DNA of 64,000 bases from Alphaproteobacteria bacterium (GTDB lineage: Bacteria > Pseudomonadota > Alphaproteobacteria > SMXP01). Below, piece after piece: positions 51,496 through 60,117 of this stretch (its first letter is position 1; each line of letters opens with the position of its first letter). The stretch lies in assembly GCA_028285305.1 (NCBI GenBank), contig JANQPV010000025.1:1-64000 (forward strand). The letters are read 5' to 3'. The notes below the pieces were generated by a model that made no database searches, was not told the origin of the DNA, and worked only from the letters and a program-made list of their open reading frames with translations. The translations under genes were made by a program, and so were the position numbers.

Positions 51496-52464
51496 TCAAT
51501 TGTCAGGATAAGTCGGAGTCCACTTTTGAAGCCATCTCGGCTCCGCAGCCAAAATCATCCTTTCATTGACGGAATAAATCACGGGATAAGTCCCGGTTCC
51601 CTTGATCTCACCTTCACGCACCTTGATCAGTGTCGCCCGTAGGTCCGTCAAGTCATCGTGATTATTTGAGGGCATTGTTCCATCTTCCGGTCCGTGGGCG
51701 CCATGAATGGTCGTCCGAGAATTCGTAGATTCGAGGACACGCTCTGTCGTTTGCAAATAGTCTCCCAAGTTTGAAGTAGGGGTCAACGCACCGGCCAAAG
51801 GTCCGGATACAAAGTCTCCTGAGAACATGATTTGCCGATCGGCATCATAGAGCGAGACTGAGTTGTCAGTATGCCCCGGTGTGTAGAGCAGTAAGAGACG
51901 GCGTTGGCCGAGATCAATCACTTGGCCGGGCTTGATCCACTCATCAATCGTCAAGGTGGGCGTCTCTATCCCCTCTGCGGAGCCAAGATGTTGCTCCCAA
52001 CTAAGTGTTAATTCGTTTCCTCTTGCCTGATCGCGGATGTGGGGCAGATCGACCACCGCGATGCGATCGAACGAACCCTCCCGGCCGGTGTGATCATAGT
52101 GAAAATGGGACGGAAGAAACGTCACCGGAAGATGGGTCAATGACTCAACGACAGGCCGAATATCGCGATGTCCCGGACCGCTATCGAATAAGAGAGCTCG
52201 CTCATTGCCAACAATGAGATAGCTAATGTTGCGCGCCCAATAGTGTGGCTCCGAAATGGCGAACGTTTGCGGATCTAAGGACACCACAGTGTAGTATTCC
52301 TCGTCCCCGAATGGAACGGCTCCGGCAATCACCTTTGCATCTTCAATAAGCTGAGGTTCTTCACCAGGAGTGGTAAGGGACACGATGATGGCGTGACGAT
52401 GGTTGACAGCGAACCATGCGACAAGTGCGAACGCCAATAAGCCAATCACTATAAATTTCCGCAC
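51496..52464 (-). CDS. MBL-fold metallo-hydrolase, membrane-anchored or secreted
   Basis: A 322-residue metallo-beta-lactamase-fold protein. An N-terminal hydrophobic segment (FIVIGLLAFALVAWFAV) is a signal anchor or uncleaved signal. The zinc motif is SHFHYDHTG (HxHxDH), followed by a His in YTPGHTDNSVSLYDADRQIMFSGD and a late His in TTIHGAHG. I use the GTG at 52464, which follows AAAGGA; the frame is open upstream to a longer start. Family members cleave lactones, thioesters, sulfate esters and beta-lactams, so no reaction is assigned. It faces the MFS gene across a gap that carries a degenerate operator. Confidence 0.85.
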   Translation of the reverse strand: MRKFIVIGLLAFALVAWFAVNHRHAIIVSLTTPGEEPQLIEDAKVIAGAVPFGDEEYYTVVSLDPQTFAISEPHYWARNISYLIVGNERALLFDSGPGHRDIRPVVESLTHLPVTFLPSHFHYDHTGREGSFDRIAVVDLPHIRDQARGNELTLSWEQHLGSAEGIETPTLTIDEWIKPGQVIDLGQRRLLLLYTPGHTDNSVSLYDADRQIMFSGDFVSGPLAGALTPTSNLGDYLQTTERVLESTNSRTTIHGAHGPEDGTMPSNNHDDLTDLRATLIKVREGEIKGTGTYPVIYSVNERMILAAEPRWLQKWTPTYPDN

Positions 52465-52776
52465 GGAGCACGTCCTTTCTCTTCCTGGTTCCAATCCCGT
52501 CTTCCAGTGGACCATTCATTCCGAGAGTCGCTTTGAATGCGAGTTCCGTTCCCATCATAATCGGGCAGTCCGATCAAAGTGGCATCGGCAAAGTTTCTTG
52601 TAATTGAAATTGAATTCGTATTCAAAATTTATCATACTGCTTATCGTGTTCAACTCCTTAGTTGCTGGTTTCTGAGGGAGAAGAGGTCATGCCAGGCAAC
52701 AGTTTGGGTCCGGTATGTGCGTCTTTGCGAAATGTAGATTTCGCATTCGATCCGTCATCGGGTCGAGAGAAGGCGC
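52465..52776. other. Divergent gap with a degenerate operator
   Basis: In this 312-bp gap the only structure I see is TTGAAT-TCGT-ATTCAA at 52610-52625, whose left part (AAATTGAATTC) matches 10 of 11 bases of the operators at 41669 and 47308. No gene is apparent. Confidence 0.45.
52610..52625. promoter_or_regulatory. Degenerate operator copy 3
   Basis: TTGAATTCGTATTCAA is an inverted repeat with six-base arms and a four-base spacer. It shares the AAxTTGAATTC half with the two perfect operators and lies between the MBL and MFS genes. It could be a weak site of the same regulator. Confidence 0.4.
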
Positions 52777-54039
52777 ATGTTTAGCCAACAGACCACCTCA
52801 ATACCACGCCGATTGTCTTTACCGGATCAGAAATGGCGCGTCCTGATTTTATTGCTTATTGTTCAAGCGTTTTCCATTGGCATCAGCATCTTCTGTTTTA
52901 CATTTTGGGTAGAGCCATGGATGAACGAGTTTCAAGTATCACGGCGTGAAGTGATGATCGCCGTTTCCGCTCTGACCTATGTCTCCGGCTTTGCCTCGTT
53001 CTTCGCCGGCAGATGGATCGATCTGTACCCAGCCAAATATGTGGTAACAGGTGGTCTGGTGTTTATGGTTCTGGGGATGTTCATCGTTTCCTTAGCCCAG
53101 AACATTGGGACCATATGGCTTGTTTACGCTCTGATCTTGCCGGCCTGCATTTCACTCTGTGGACCGCTTGTTGCGATGACGCTCGTATCTCGCAGTTTCG
53201 GGGCGCGGCGCGGATTGGCGATGTCCCTTGTCACGATGGGAACTTCGCTGGGCGGTGTGATATTCCCAATTGTAGTTGCGGCGCTGCTCAATGAATTTGG
53301 ATGGAGGTCAACGTTTGTCATTATCGCGGCTGCATCGGGTTGTCTTCTGTTGCCGGTCACTTGGATCATTCTAGACAAAGAACCGCCTCCACATCCAATG
53401 GGTGATGTACAAAACGTGACCGGCAGTCCACCGCGCATGAAAGGAGGGTTCTCTTTTGTTCTTAAGGGACCATTCTGGATATTGGCGTGTGCGATGTTAT
53501 GCGCCTGGTGGGTGTTTTCAAGCATGCAGCACAACGTCCGGCCCTTCGCCAGCGATCTCGGCTATTCCACTTCTGCAGCCGCTTTTCTGGTTTCAGCAAT
53601 GGCGCTGTCGATGAACGCAGGTAAGCTGATTGTGGCTTCGCTCGCTGACCAGATTGATGTCCGATATCTGCTTCTAGGCTCAAAGGTTCTGATGGCAGGA
53701 AGCTTACTTAGTATAACTCTTTCTACGGATTATAAGTTGGTGTTGCTGTCTATTGCTCTGCTTGGCGTTGCCGCAGGAAGTTTTCTCCCTCTGCAAGGGT
53801 CGCTTCATGCCGGCATCTATGGGACGCAGATGATGGGCCGGACGATGGGCATGGCGGCTCCGATTCAGTCGCTTTCCGCATTGGGAGCGTTCTTTGCCGC
53901 TTGGACCCGAGATGCCTCAGGCAGCTATGATCTATACTTCCAATCTGCCGCGTTCGCTTTGTTGCTCACTTCAGTTTTATTGCTCGTCCTGCCAGCTCCT
54001 CAGCTTGCAAAGCACAATCCTCGGATGGGAGAACAATAG
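52777..54039 (+). CDS. MFS transporter (monocarboxylate/oxalate-formate type)
   Basis: A 420-residue inner-membrane transporter with about twelve membrane spans. The features EPWMNEFQVSRREVMIAVSALTYVSGFASFFAGRWID in outline, with a shortened motif A, and RSFGARRGLAMSLVTMGTSLGGVIFPIVVAALL, recall oxalate/formate and monocarboxylate porters. Uptake of an organic acid is therefore likely but not certain. GAGAAGG precedes the ATG. The AraC gene converges on it. Confidence 0.87.
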   Translation: MFSQQTTSIPRRLSLPDQKWRVLILLLIVQAFSIGISIFCFTFWVEPWMNEFQVSRREVMIAVSALTYVSGFASFFAGRWIDLYPAKYVVTGGLVFMVLGMFIVSLAQNIGTIWLVYALILPACISLCGPLVAMTLVSRSFGARRGLAMSLVTMGTSLGGVIFPIVVAALLNEFGWRSTFVIIAAASGCLLLPVTWIILDKEPPPHPMGDVQNVTGSPPRMKGGFSFVLKGPFWILACAMLCAWWVFSSMQHNVRPFASDLGYSTSAAAFLVSAMALSMNAGKLIVASLADQIDVRYLLLGSKVLMAGSLLSITLSTDYKLVLLSIALLGVAAGSFLPLQGSLHAGIYGTQMMGRTMGMAAPIQSLSALGAFFAAWTRDASGSYDLYFQSAAFALLLTSVLLLVLPAPQLAKHNPRMGEQ

Positions 54040-54126
54040 CAATCGCCGTTTAAACATTAGAGGCCGCGCCCATTCAAGGGGAGGGTAAACTGCCGAACTT
54101 TGAGCCGTTGACACGAAAGCCAGAGA

Positions 54127-55146
54127 CTATTTGGAACTCGCAATGCGCGCTTCCAGCGGTGTCATGCCTGTCCAATTGCGAAAAGCGCGGTAGAATGAAT
54201 TCGGGTCGCGGTAGCCGAGAAGATAAGATATCTCTTCGACGCTGTGCACGCCGTCCTCTAGATAATGCAGGGACATTTCCGAGCGTGTGGCGTCGAGGAG
54301 CGACTTGAAAGTCTCTCCCTCATTCTTCAGGCGACGCTGCAAACTACGTTTGCTGATATGCAATCGCTCACACACGGAGGTCACAGAGGTTTGACCGCTT
54401 GGAAGCAGCTCCAGCAGTGCTCGTTTGACTCGCGCCGTCATAGGCTCGTCTCGATTGTGCTCCAACAATTGTGTATGGAAACTACTTTCGAAGCGGGACC
54501 ACAATTCCGCATTCTCAGAGATAAAGGGCAGCAATGTATCTTCATGGCTCAAAACGATCGCGGACTTGTCTGCGATTTCTGCAGTCACACCAAGATAATC
54601 GTCGAGTGCCTTCTTGAATCCAACCGGCCGGGGAATCGAAGCGCGAAGCGGCGTTAGTTGAGCGCTGGTAAAAACGCGAGACGACTCCAGAAAGTGCACC
54701 AGCTGGTAGATGGCGGCACCGGTGGGAAGTGGAGAGGCAGGTTCGCAGGAAATAAACGAAATTGCGACACCTTCTTTTGTCCCGCGAAAGTCGATCGTGG
54801 TCGGCCCGACAAGGGGCTTCAGAAGCGCGAGTCGTTCGAGCCCTGTTGCAATATTGGGGCTGCAGGAATAAGCAAAAACTGCTGCGTTCAAAGGCCCATG
54901 CGCCATCTCTCTGGCCAGATACAAAGTAAGATCGTCTCGCTGCGACTCGGCACTCAGTGCACGGCCGATGCCAAATATCTTTTGCGCTGGAATGCGGTTT
55001 CGTTCGTCGTTCAGGGCGTCCGGCGGCAGTCCGGCGCGTTTGAGGACCCGTTCCGGAGAGATTTTGAGGATCGCGCAGAATTTGCGCGTTGCCACAACGA
55101 ATGGATATTTGTCCCTTCGGTTCATCTGTGGATCTTGCGCATCCAA
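54127..55146 (-). CDS. AraC-family transcriptional regulator (OruR/AraC_arabinose_bd type)
   Basis: A 339-residue AraC-family activator. The N-terminal 200 residues form the arabinose-binding-like effector domain seen in OruR-type regulators, and the C-terminal 100 residues hold two HTH motifs: SVTSVCERLHISKRSLQRRLKNEG and SVEEISYLLGYRDPNSFYRAFRNWTG. I keep the TTG at 55146, which has AAAGG eight bases upstream; the ATG at 55125 is also possible. It lies between the MFS transporter and the enoyl-CoA hydratase/MFS/PQQ genes and may activate one of them. Confidence 0.9.
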   Translation of the reverse strand: MDAQDPQMNRRDKYPFVVATRKFCAILKISPERVLKRAGLPPDALNDERNRIPAQKIFGIGRALSAESQRDDLTLYLAREMAHGPLNAAVFAYSCSPNIATGLERLALLKPLVGPTTIDFRGTKEGVAISFISCEPASPLPTGAAIYQLVHFLESSRVFTSAQLTPLRASIPRPVGFKKALDDYLGVTAEIADKSAIVLSHEDTLLPFISENAELWSRFESSFHTQLLEHNRDEPMTARVKRALLELLPSGQTSVTSVCERLHISKRSLQRRLKNEGETFKSLLDATRSEMSLHYLEDGVHSVEEISYLLGYRDPNSFYRAFRNWTGMTPLEARIASSK

Positions 55147-55341
55147 GTTTATTGCCTTTCAGCTTAAAGCGATGACCCGATTGTAACCAGGGCGTTCCTC
55201 CGCTTCAATCTGAATTGGCGCGCGTCGTTATAGTTTTGGCGCAGTCTGCAAGAGCACATCTGAAGGTCCATCGGTTACTCTGCGGTCCTGGTTGCATGGA
55301 GAGGGCCGCCTGGACAAGGGCGTCCTACCATTTTCAGGGGC

Positions 55342-55485
55342 ATGCCGATGATTAGAATCACCGTCAATGAGGCAATTCGTGAGCTGAATGTAGACCCGAA
55401 TATGCCTCTACTTTGGGTGTTGCGTGAAGAGTTAGAATTGGCGGGCTCAAAGTTTGGTTACGGCATTCCGATCACGCGATCATAA
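55342..55485 (+). pseudogene. Remnant of a [2Fe-2S] subunit of a molybdenum hydroxylase
   Basis: This 47-codon frame encodes the N-terminus of a xanthine dehydrogenase/isoquinoline 1-oxidoreductase small subunit: ITVNEAIRELNVDPNMPLLWVLREELELAGSKFGYGI in outline. It stops where the first iron-sulfur motif, normally GCG-x4-CGAC, should come, and the Cys of KFGCG is already Tyr. The rest of the subunit and the large molybdopterin subunit are missing. It is a deletion remnant. CAGGGG precedes the ATG. Confidence 0.8.
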
Positions 55486-55613
55486 AGGGCGTTCGGGTGC
55501 GCGAGCTGTCATTGTCGAAGCAGTGTTTTCCTTCACCAGACAGTTTAGGACGTGTGACGGGCTAACAGGAACAAGATCGCGGTTCAATCCAGATCACTCT
55601 ATGGAGTTCAATC

Positions 55614-56408
55614 ATGGAATTTGAGTGTCTCCAGTTCGAAGTTGCTGATCAGGTCGCAACGATCACACTAAATCGGCCGGAACGGTACAACGCGCTTAAT
55701 CCCATACTTCGCCAGAATATTCTTGATGCAGTGCAATTGTGTGAGCGTCAAGAAGACATCAGAACCGTGATCATCACCGGTGCGGGTAAGGCATTCTGTT
55801 CGGGCGGAGACATGAAGGAAATGATGGAGGCTGCGGAGAAGGGGGAGACTAATCCGCTGTCCAACAAGCTTTCACCGATCCGTGATGAGATCATTCTGGC
55901 CATTCGGGGCTCGACTAAACCTTATATCGCGGCGGTCAACGGTGCAGCAGCGGGAGGAGGAATGGGGATTGCCCTTGCCTGCGACATTCGTGTTGCGTCG
56001 ACTGCGGCGTGGTTTGGGCAAACCTTCTCAAAGCGGGGCATGCATCCCGATTGGGGTGGAACTTACTTTCTCCCGCGGCTGATTGGCACGGCGAAGGCCT
56101 GCGAGTTGATCTGGTCGGGCCGTATGATTGATGCAGAAGAGGCGCTCCAATTGGGGCTCGTCTCGCAAGTGCTCGAGCCCGAAGAGCTGATATCGGGTGT
56201 TGGCGATATGGCGCTCACATTTGCGTCCGGTCCCCCGATTGCCATCCGCCTTTCCAAGCGGGCAATTTATCGAAATCTCGAAGCAGGCCTCAGGGAGGCT
56301 CTCGAATTCGAAACATACGCGCAAAACATTTGTGTGGAGACGGAAGATGTCAGGGAAGGTGTCACCGCTTTCCTCGAAAAAAGAGAACCCAAATTTAAGG
56401 GACAATAG
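55614..56408 (+). CDS. Enoyl-CoA hydratase/isomerase (crotonase family)
   Basis: A 264-residue crotonase. Oxyanion segments are GKAFCSGGDMKEMM and VNGAAAGGGMGIALACDIRVAS; the later catalytic region is FSKRGMHPDWGGTYFLPRLIG, in which neither hydratase Glu is at its usual place (Gly and Asp instead), suggesting an isomerase, dehalogenase-like or other crotonase reaction rather than standard hydration. It precedes an MFS gene by 12 bp. The substrate is an acyl-CoA of unknown nature. Confidence 0.9.
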   Translation: MEFECLQFEVADQVATITLNRPERYNALNPILRQNILDAVQLCERQEDIRTVIITGAGKAFCSGGDMKEMMEAAEKGETNPLSNKLSPIRDEIILAIRGSTKPYIAAVNGAAAGGGMGIALACDIRVASTAAWFGQTFSKRGMHPDWGGTYFLPRLIGTAKACELIWSGRMIDAEEALQLGLVSQVLEPEELISGVGDMALTFASGPPIAIRLSKRAIYRNLEAGLREALEFETYAQNICVETEDVREGVTAFLEKREPKFKGQ

Positions 56409-56420
56409 GGAGGCGATCAT

Positions 56421-57734
56421 ATGACCAGTCGTGAGAGTGGGGTTGGGGCCCAGCCCGTCGGTCTGATCAAGCAGAGCGAATCGGGCACGTATCTCCTCGT
56501 TTTGCTATTTTTGGTCTCTGTCATGAACTTTCTGGATCGCCAGGTCCTTTCGATCGTTCAAGAAGACATCAAACTCGAACTCAGTCTAACGGACGGCCAG
56601 TTGGGGTACCTGGCCTTAGGGTTTGGTCTGGTTAATGCATTCTTTGCTCTGCCTATCGGCCGAATGGCCGATCGCGTTCCGCGTAAAACTGTTTTGGTGG
56701 CGTGCCTGACGGTCTGGAGTTCTGTGACCGCCATGGCAGGCCTCGTTACCAATTTTGCGCAACTATTGATTACGCGCATGGGTGTTGCTCTGGGCGAGGC
56801 GGGCGTAACGCCGACGACTTATTCTTTGATTTCCGACAAGTATCCGCTGAAGCGCCGCGCAACCGCTATCGCCGTTTGCAGCGCCGGTATCCCCGTTGGA
56901 TTGATGCTTTCTCTTTTCTTTGGGGGGATTATCTCCGACACCCTGGGATGGCGTTGGACATTTGTTCTCTTTGGCGTGCCCGGATTGGTTTTGGCTGCTG
57001 TCTTGTGGTTCACCGTGAAGGCGCCAGAGCGGGGCCAAGCCGATGGCGTCAAAGAAGTCAAAGAGTCTAGCTTCATGGACTCTTTCAAGCATCTCTTCAC
57101 GACACCAACGTTCGTATTGATCGTGGTCGGATCAGCGTTCAAGTCGATTGGAACATACGGCATTCTTCAGTGGATTCCGACATTTTACATTCGAAAGTTT
57201 GAACTCAGCGCCGCGCAGGTCGGAACGACGCTTGGGCCGATCATGGGAATTGTAGGACTGGTGAGCCTGATTGGTGCGGCGTATGCGGCGGACCGGCTCT
57301 CCGAGCGGGATCTGAGATGGTATACATGGATTCTGACAGGGGCGATGGTATTGGCGTTTCCCTTCAATCTGCTCGCGTTCACAAGTGGCAGCTATGTGGC
57401 ATCCCTCATCTTTATGGGCGCCGGCATATTCTGCGCCAATTCCATGATCGCGATCACGAACAATCTCGTTCAAAGCACGGCGCCTGTACAAATGAGGGGC
57501 GTGGCGTCGGCATCCAAGACAGTAGCCCTCAGCTTTGTGGGGTACGGTATTGGGGGAGCTCTCATTGGCCAACTGAGCGACATCTTTGGCACGGAGAATG
57601 CTGGAGATGGACTGTCTGCTGCACTCATTTTTGTATCGTGTACTTATCTAATTGCCGCTCTGCTCTTTTGGGCGAGTTCGTTTAAAGTGCGTACGGACGT
57701 AGCGGGTGCTCAACATGCATCATCAGCAGCATAA
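56421..57734 (+). CDS. MFS transporter (spinster-like)
   Basis: A 437-residue MFS protein of the spinster-like group, common in sphingomonads. The pattern MNFLDRQVLSIVQEDIKLELSLTDGQLGYL in outline in segment 1, motif A GRMADRVPRKTVL and GEAGVTPTTYSLISDKYP are characteristic. It has about twelve spans and is in the inner membrane. The ATG has GGAGGCGAT upstream. Its C-terminus overlaps the PQQ dehydrogenase start by about 20 bp, so the two are co-expressed. Uptake of an organic acid or aromatic compound is plausible. Confidence 0.88.
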   Translation: MTSRESGVGAQPVGLIKQSESGTYLLVLLFLVSVMNFLDRQVLSIVQEDIKLELSLTDGQLGYLALGFGLVNAFFALPIGRMADRVPRKTVLVACLTVWSSVTAMAGLVTNFAQLLITRMGVALGEAGVTPTTYSLISDKYPLKRRATAIAVCSAGIPVGLMLSLFFGGIISDTLGWRWTFVLFGVPGLVLAAVLWFTVKAPERGQADGVKEVKESSFMDSFKHLFTTPTFVLIVVGSAFKSIGTYGILQWIPTFYIRKFELSAAQVGTTLGPIMGIVGLVSLIGAAYAADRLSERDLRWYTWILTGAMVLAFPFNLLAFTSGSYVASLIFMGAGIFCANSMIAITNNLVQSTAPVQMRGVASASKTVALSFVGYGIGGALIGQLSDIFGTENAGDGLSAALIFVSCTYLIAALLFWASSFKVRTDVAGAQHASSAA

Positions 57735-59889
57735 AGTGAAACCGCGGCTCGTCACATCGCGCGTTTGGCTTCTTCTCTGCCTGCTTGGTATTGCCGGATG
57801 CGGAGATGAGGGCCCAGTTTCGGAGAAGGCAGACACCCGTTCGGTGTCTTCGATGGGCAAAGATCACCAGGACGGTGAGTGGTTGTTGCACGGACTGTCT
57901 CAAGGAGAACAACGGTATTCGCCACTTGCCCGGATTAACGCGAATAACGTGAACGACTTAGCTCTTGCCTTCGAATACCGTGACTTTGTCGTCCGTGGCA
58001 GAACGGAACGTGGCCTGCAAGCTACGCCGCTTATGGATGATGGGACGCTGTATTTTACCGGCCCGTGGGATGTCGTGTATGCGGTTGATGCCCGCACCGG
58101 TGAAGAAAGGTGGGTTTATGACCCGGACGTCGACGGCGCACGTGCCCGAGTGGCCTGTTGCGATGTCGTCAATCGAGGAGTGGCCCTCCGAGATGAGAAC
58201 GTGTTTGTTGCAACGACTGACGGGTATCTGGTCGCCTTAGAAAAAGGAACCGGCGAAGAAGTTTGGAAGACGAATACATTCGTTGACAGGACAGCCTCCT
58301 ATACCATCACAGGCGCACCCCGCTTGGCAGGTAATCTCGTCGTTATCGGGAATGGCGGCGCCGAAATGGGCGTGCGCGGCTATGTCAGCGCGTATGAGAT
58401 CGAGACCGGCGATCTTGAATGGCGGTTCTATACAATACCGGGCGCGGGTCAAGACGAGACAATCGATATCGCGCGGGCGCGCAAGACCTGGAGCGACAAC
58501 ATGCCCTGGGAATATGGAGGCGGCGGAACAGTCTGGGACTCCATGGTCTACGACGAAAAACTTGGCATGCTGTATATCGGTGTGGGGAACGGGGGACCTT
58601 GGCCCGCCTGGGAGAGAGGGGACGGCGCAATACATGACAATCTCTATTTGTCGTCGATTGTGGCGTTGGACGCAGAAACTGGTTTGGCGAAATGGCACTA
58701 CCAAACAACGCCGGGGGACAGCTGGGACTATACAGCGACCCAACACATGATCCTGGCCGATATGGAGTGGGATGGCGAAGTTCGTCAACTCATCATGCAG
58801 GCGCCTAAGAACGGCTTTTTCTATGTCCTTGATCGTGAATCAGGTGAGCTGTTGTCCGCGGAACCCTTCGTACCCGTTTCTTGGGCAAGCGGTGTGGACA
58901 TGGCAACAGGCCGGCCGATACTAAAGGAGAACGCGAATTATTCTAAACAGGACCGCGTTATCACCCCCGCGCCCGGTGGAGCACACAACTGGCCGCCGAT
59001 GGCGCTTAATCTTGATACAAACCTAGTCTATATTCCGGCGGAAGAGCGTTCTGGGAAGTACGCAACTTATGACGATGGTAGGGGCTATTTGAGCGGATCG
59101 AGGAATACGCGCGCCCTGTCCACGTTTCCCAACGCGAAAATGGATGCGGATCTTTTGGAGGGCCTCCCCCCTCTTAGACTCCACAGTCAGGTGATAGCTT
59201 GGGATCCAGTCCGTGGCGAAGCGGTTTGGAAAAGTGAATCCCAACTCCCGTTCACGGGTGGGCTGCTCACGACAGCCGGGAATCTCGTCTTATCCGGAAG
59301 TTCCGCGGGTTTCTTTAACGTATTCCATGCTGAGACAGGAGCTCTGCTTAAATCGATAGAAGTCGGTACGATGATTACCGCACCTCCGATGGCCTATGAG
59401 CTGGATGGTGAACAGTACATCGCGGTACTTGCGGGAGCTGGTGGTGTTGCGTTGGGCAGGTACCACCCTGAGTTTGCGCCTGTGAAGTATAGGAATCAAG
59501 GACGGCTGCTTGTGTTTAAGCTTGGAGGCAATACTGTCCCGCTTGCACCGCTTAAAGAGGCGCCGATACAGAACGCTATTCCGGCCGGCCTTCCAAGCGA
59601 TGCTGAGACTCTGCTTCTCGGACAGGAACAGTTCGAGCGTCACTGCGTGCGATGTCATCAGCCTCGGGGTTTCCCAAGCGGGTATCCGGACCTTTGGAAC
59701 ATGTCTCCGGAAACCGACGAAATGTTCAATGAAATCGTGCTCGACGGCGTAATGGAATATGGTGGTATGGCGGAGTTCTCAGATATTCTGACGTCAGAGG
59801 ATGCACTTGCCATCCGTGCTTATATCGCCGCTGATCGTGAAAAGGTTCGCCGAGGTGAGGTTCAAGCCGATCGAATTCAGCTGCATTGA
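57715..59889 (+). CDS. PQQ-dependent quinohaem alcohol dehydrogenase, lipoprotein
   Basis: A 724-residue quinohaemoprotein alcohol dehydrogenase. A lipoprotein signal (LLCLLGIAGC) anchors it in the periplasmic membrane. The eight-bladed propeller has the vicinal disulfide motif VACCDVVNRG, the WDYTATQ segment with the catalytic Asp, and several tryptophan-docking repeats. The C-terminal cytochrome c domain has one CVRCH haem motif. It oxidises an alcohol with PQQ and passes electrons to the respiratory chain. A lipid anchor is uncommon in this family. No PQQ synthesis genes are in the window, so PQQ must come from elsewhere. An earlier GTG at 57706 is also in frame. Confidence 0.9.
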   Translation: MHHQQHKVKPRLVTSRVWLLLCLLGIAGCGDEGPVSEKADTRSVSSMGKDHQDGEWLLHGLSQGEQRYSPLARINANNVNDLALAFEYRDFVVRGRTERGLQATPLMDDGTLYFTGPWDVVYAVDARTGEERWVYDPDVDGARARVACCDVVNRGVALRDENVFVATTDGYLVALEKGTGEEVWKTNTFVDRTASYTITGAPRLAGNLVVIGNGGAEMGVRGYVSAYEIETGDLEWRFYTIPGAGQDETIDIARARKTWSDNMPWEYGGGGTVWDSMVYDEKLGMLYIGVGNGGPWPAWERGDGAIHDNLYLSSIVALDAETGLAKWHYQTTPGDSWDYTATQHMILADMEWDGEVRQLIMQAPKNGFFYVLDRESGELLSAEPFVPVSWASGVDMATGRPILKENANYSKQDRVITPAPGGAHNWPPMALNLDTNLVYIPAEERSGKYATYDDGRGYLSGSRNTRALSTFPNAKMDADLLEGLPPLRLHSQVIAWDPVRGEAVWKSESQLPFTGGLLTTAGNLVLSGSSAGFFNVFHAETGALLKSIEVGTMITAPPMAYELDGEQYIAVLAGAGGVALGRYHPEFAPVKYRNQGRLLVFKLGGNTVPLAPLKEAPIQNAIPAGLPSDAETLLLGQEQFERHCVRCHQPRGFPSGYPDLWNMSPETDEMFNEIVLDGVMEYGGMAEFSDILTSEDALAIRAYIAADREKVRRGEVQADRIQLH

Positions 59890-60117
59890 TAGGTTAAAAA
59901 AAACGGAATCCGAACATGACACTTTTCATCGGAGTGTTTTGTCAGGTGACAGGAGCCGGAGACTACGAAAAGCGAACTTGCACGCTCAAAGAGAGCCCCC
60001 TCGAAAGGGATATCTTAGGTCAACATATTCGCTCAATGGATAGAAACTGAGTATACGGAGAGGTTGCCGTTCTCGTGATGTGAAACAACCACCAGAAAGA
60101 TGCAAAAGGAGAGGGTG

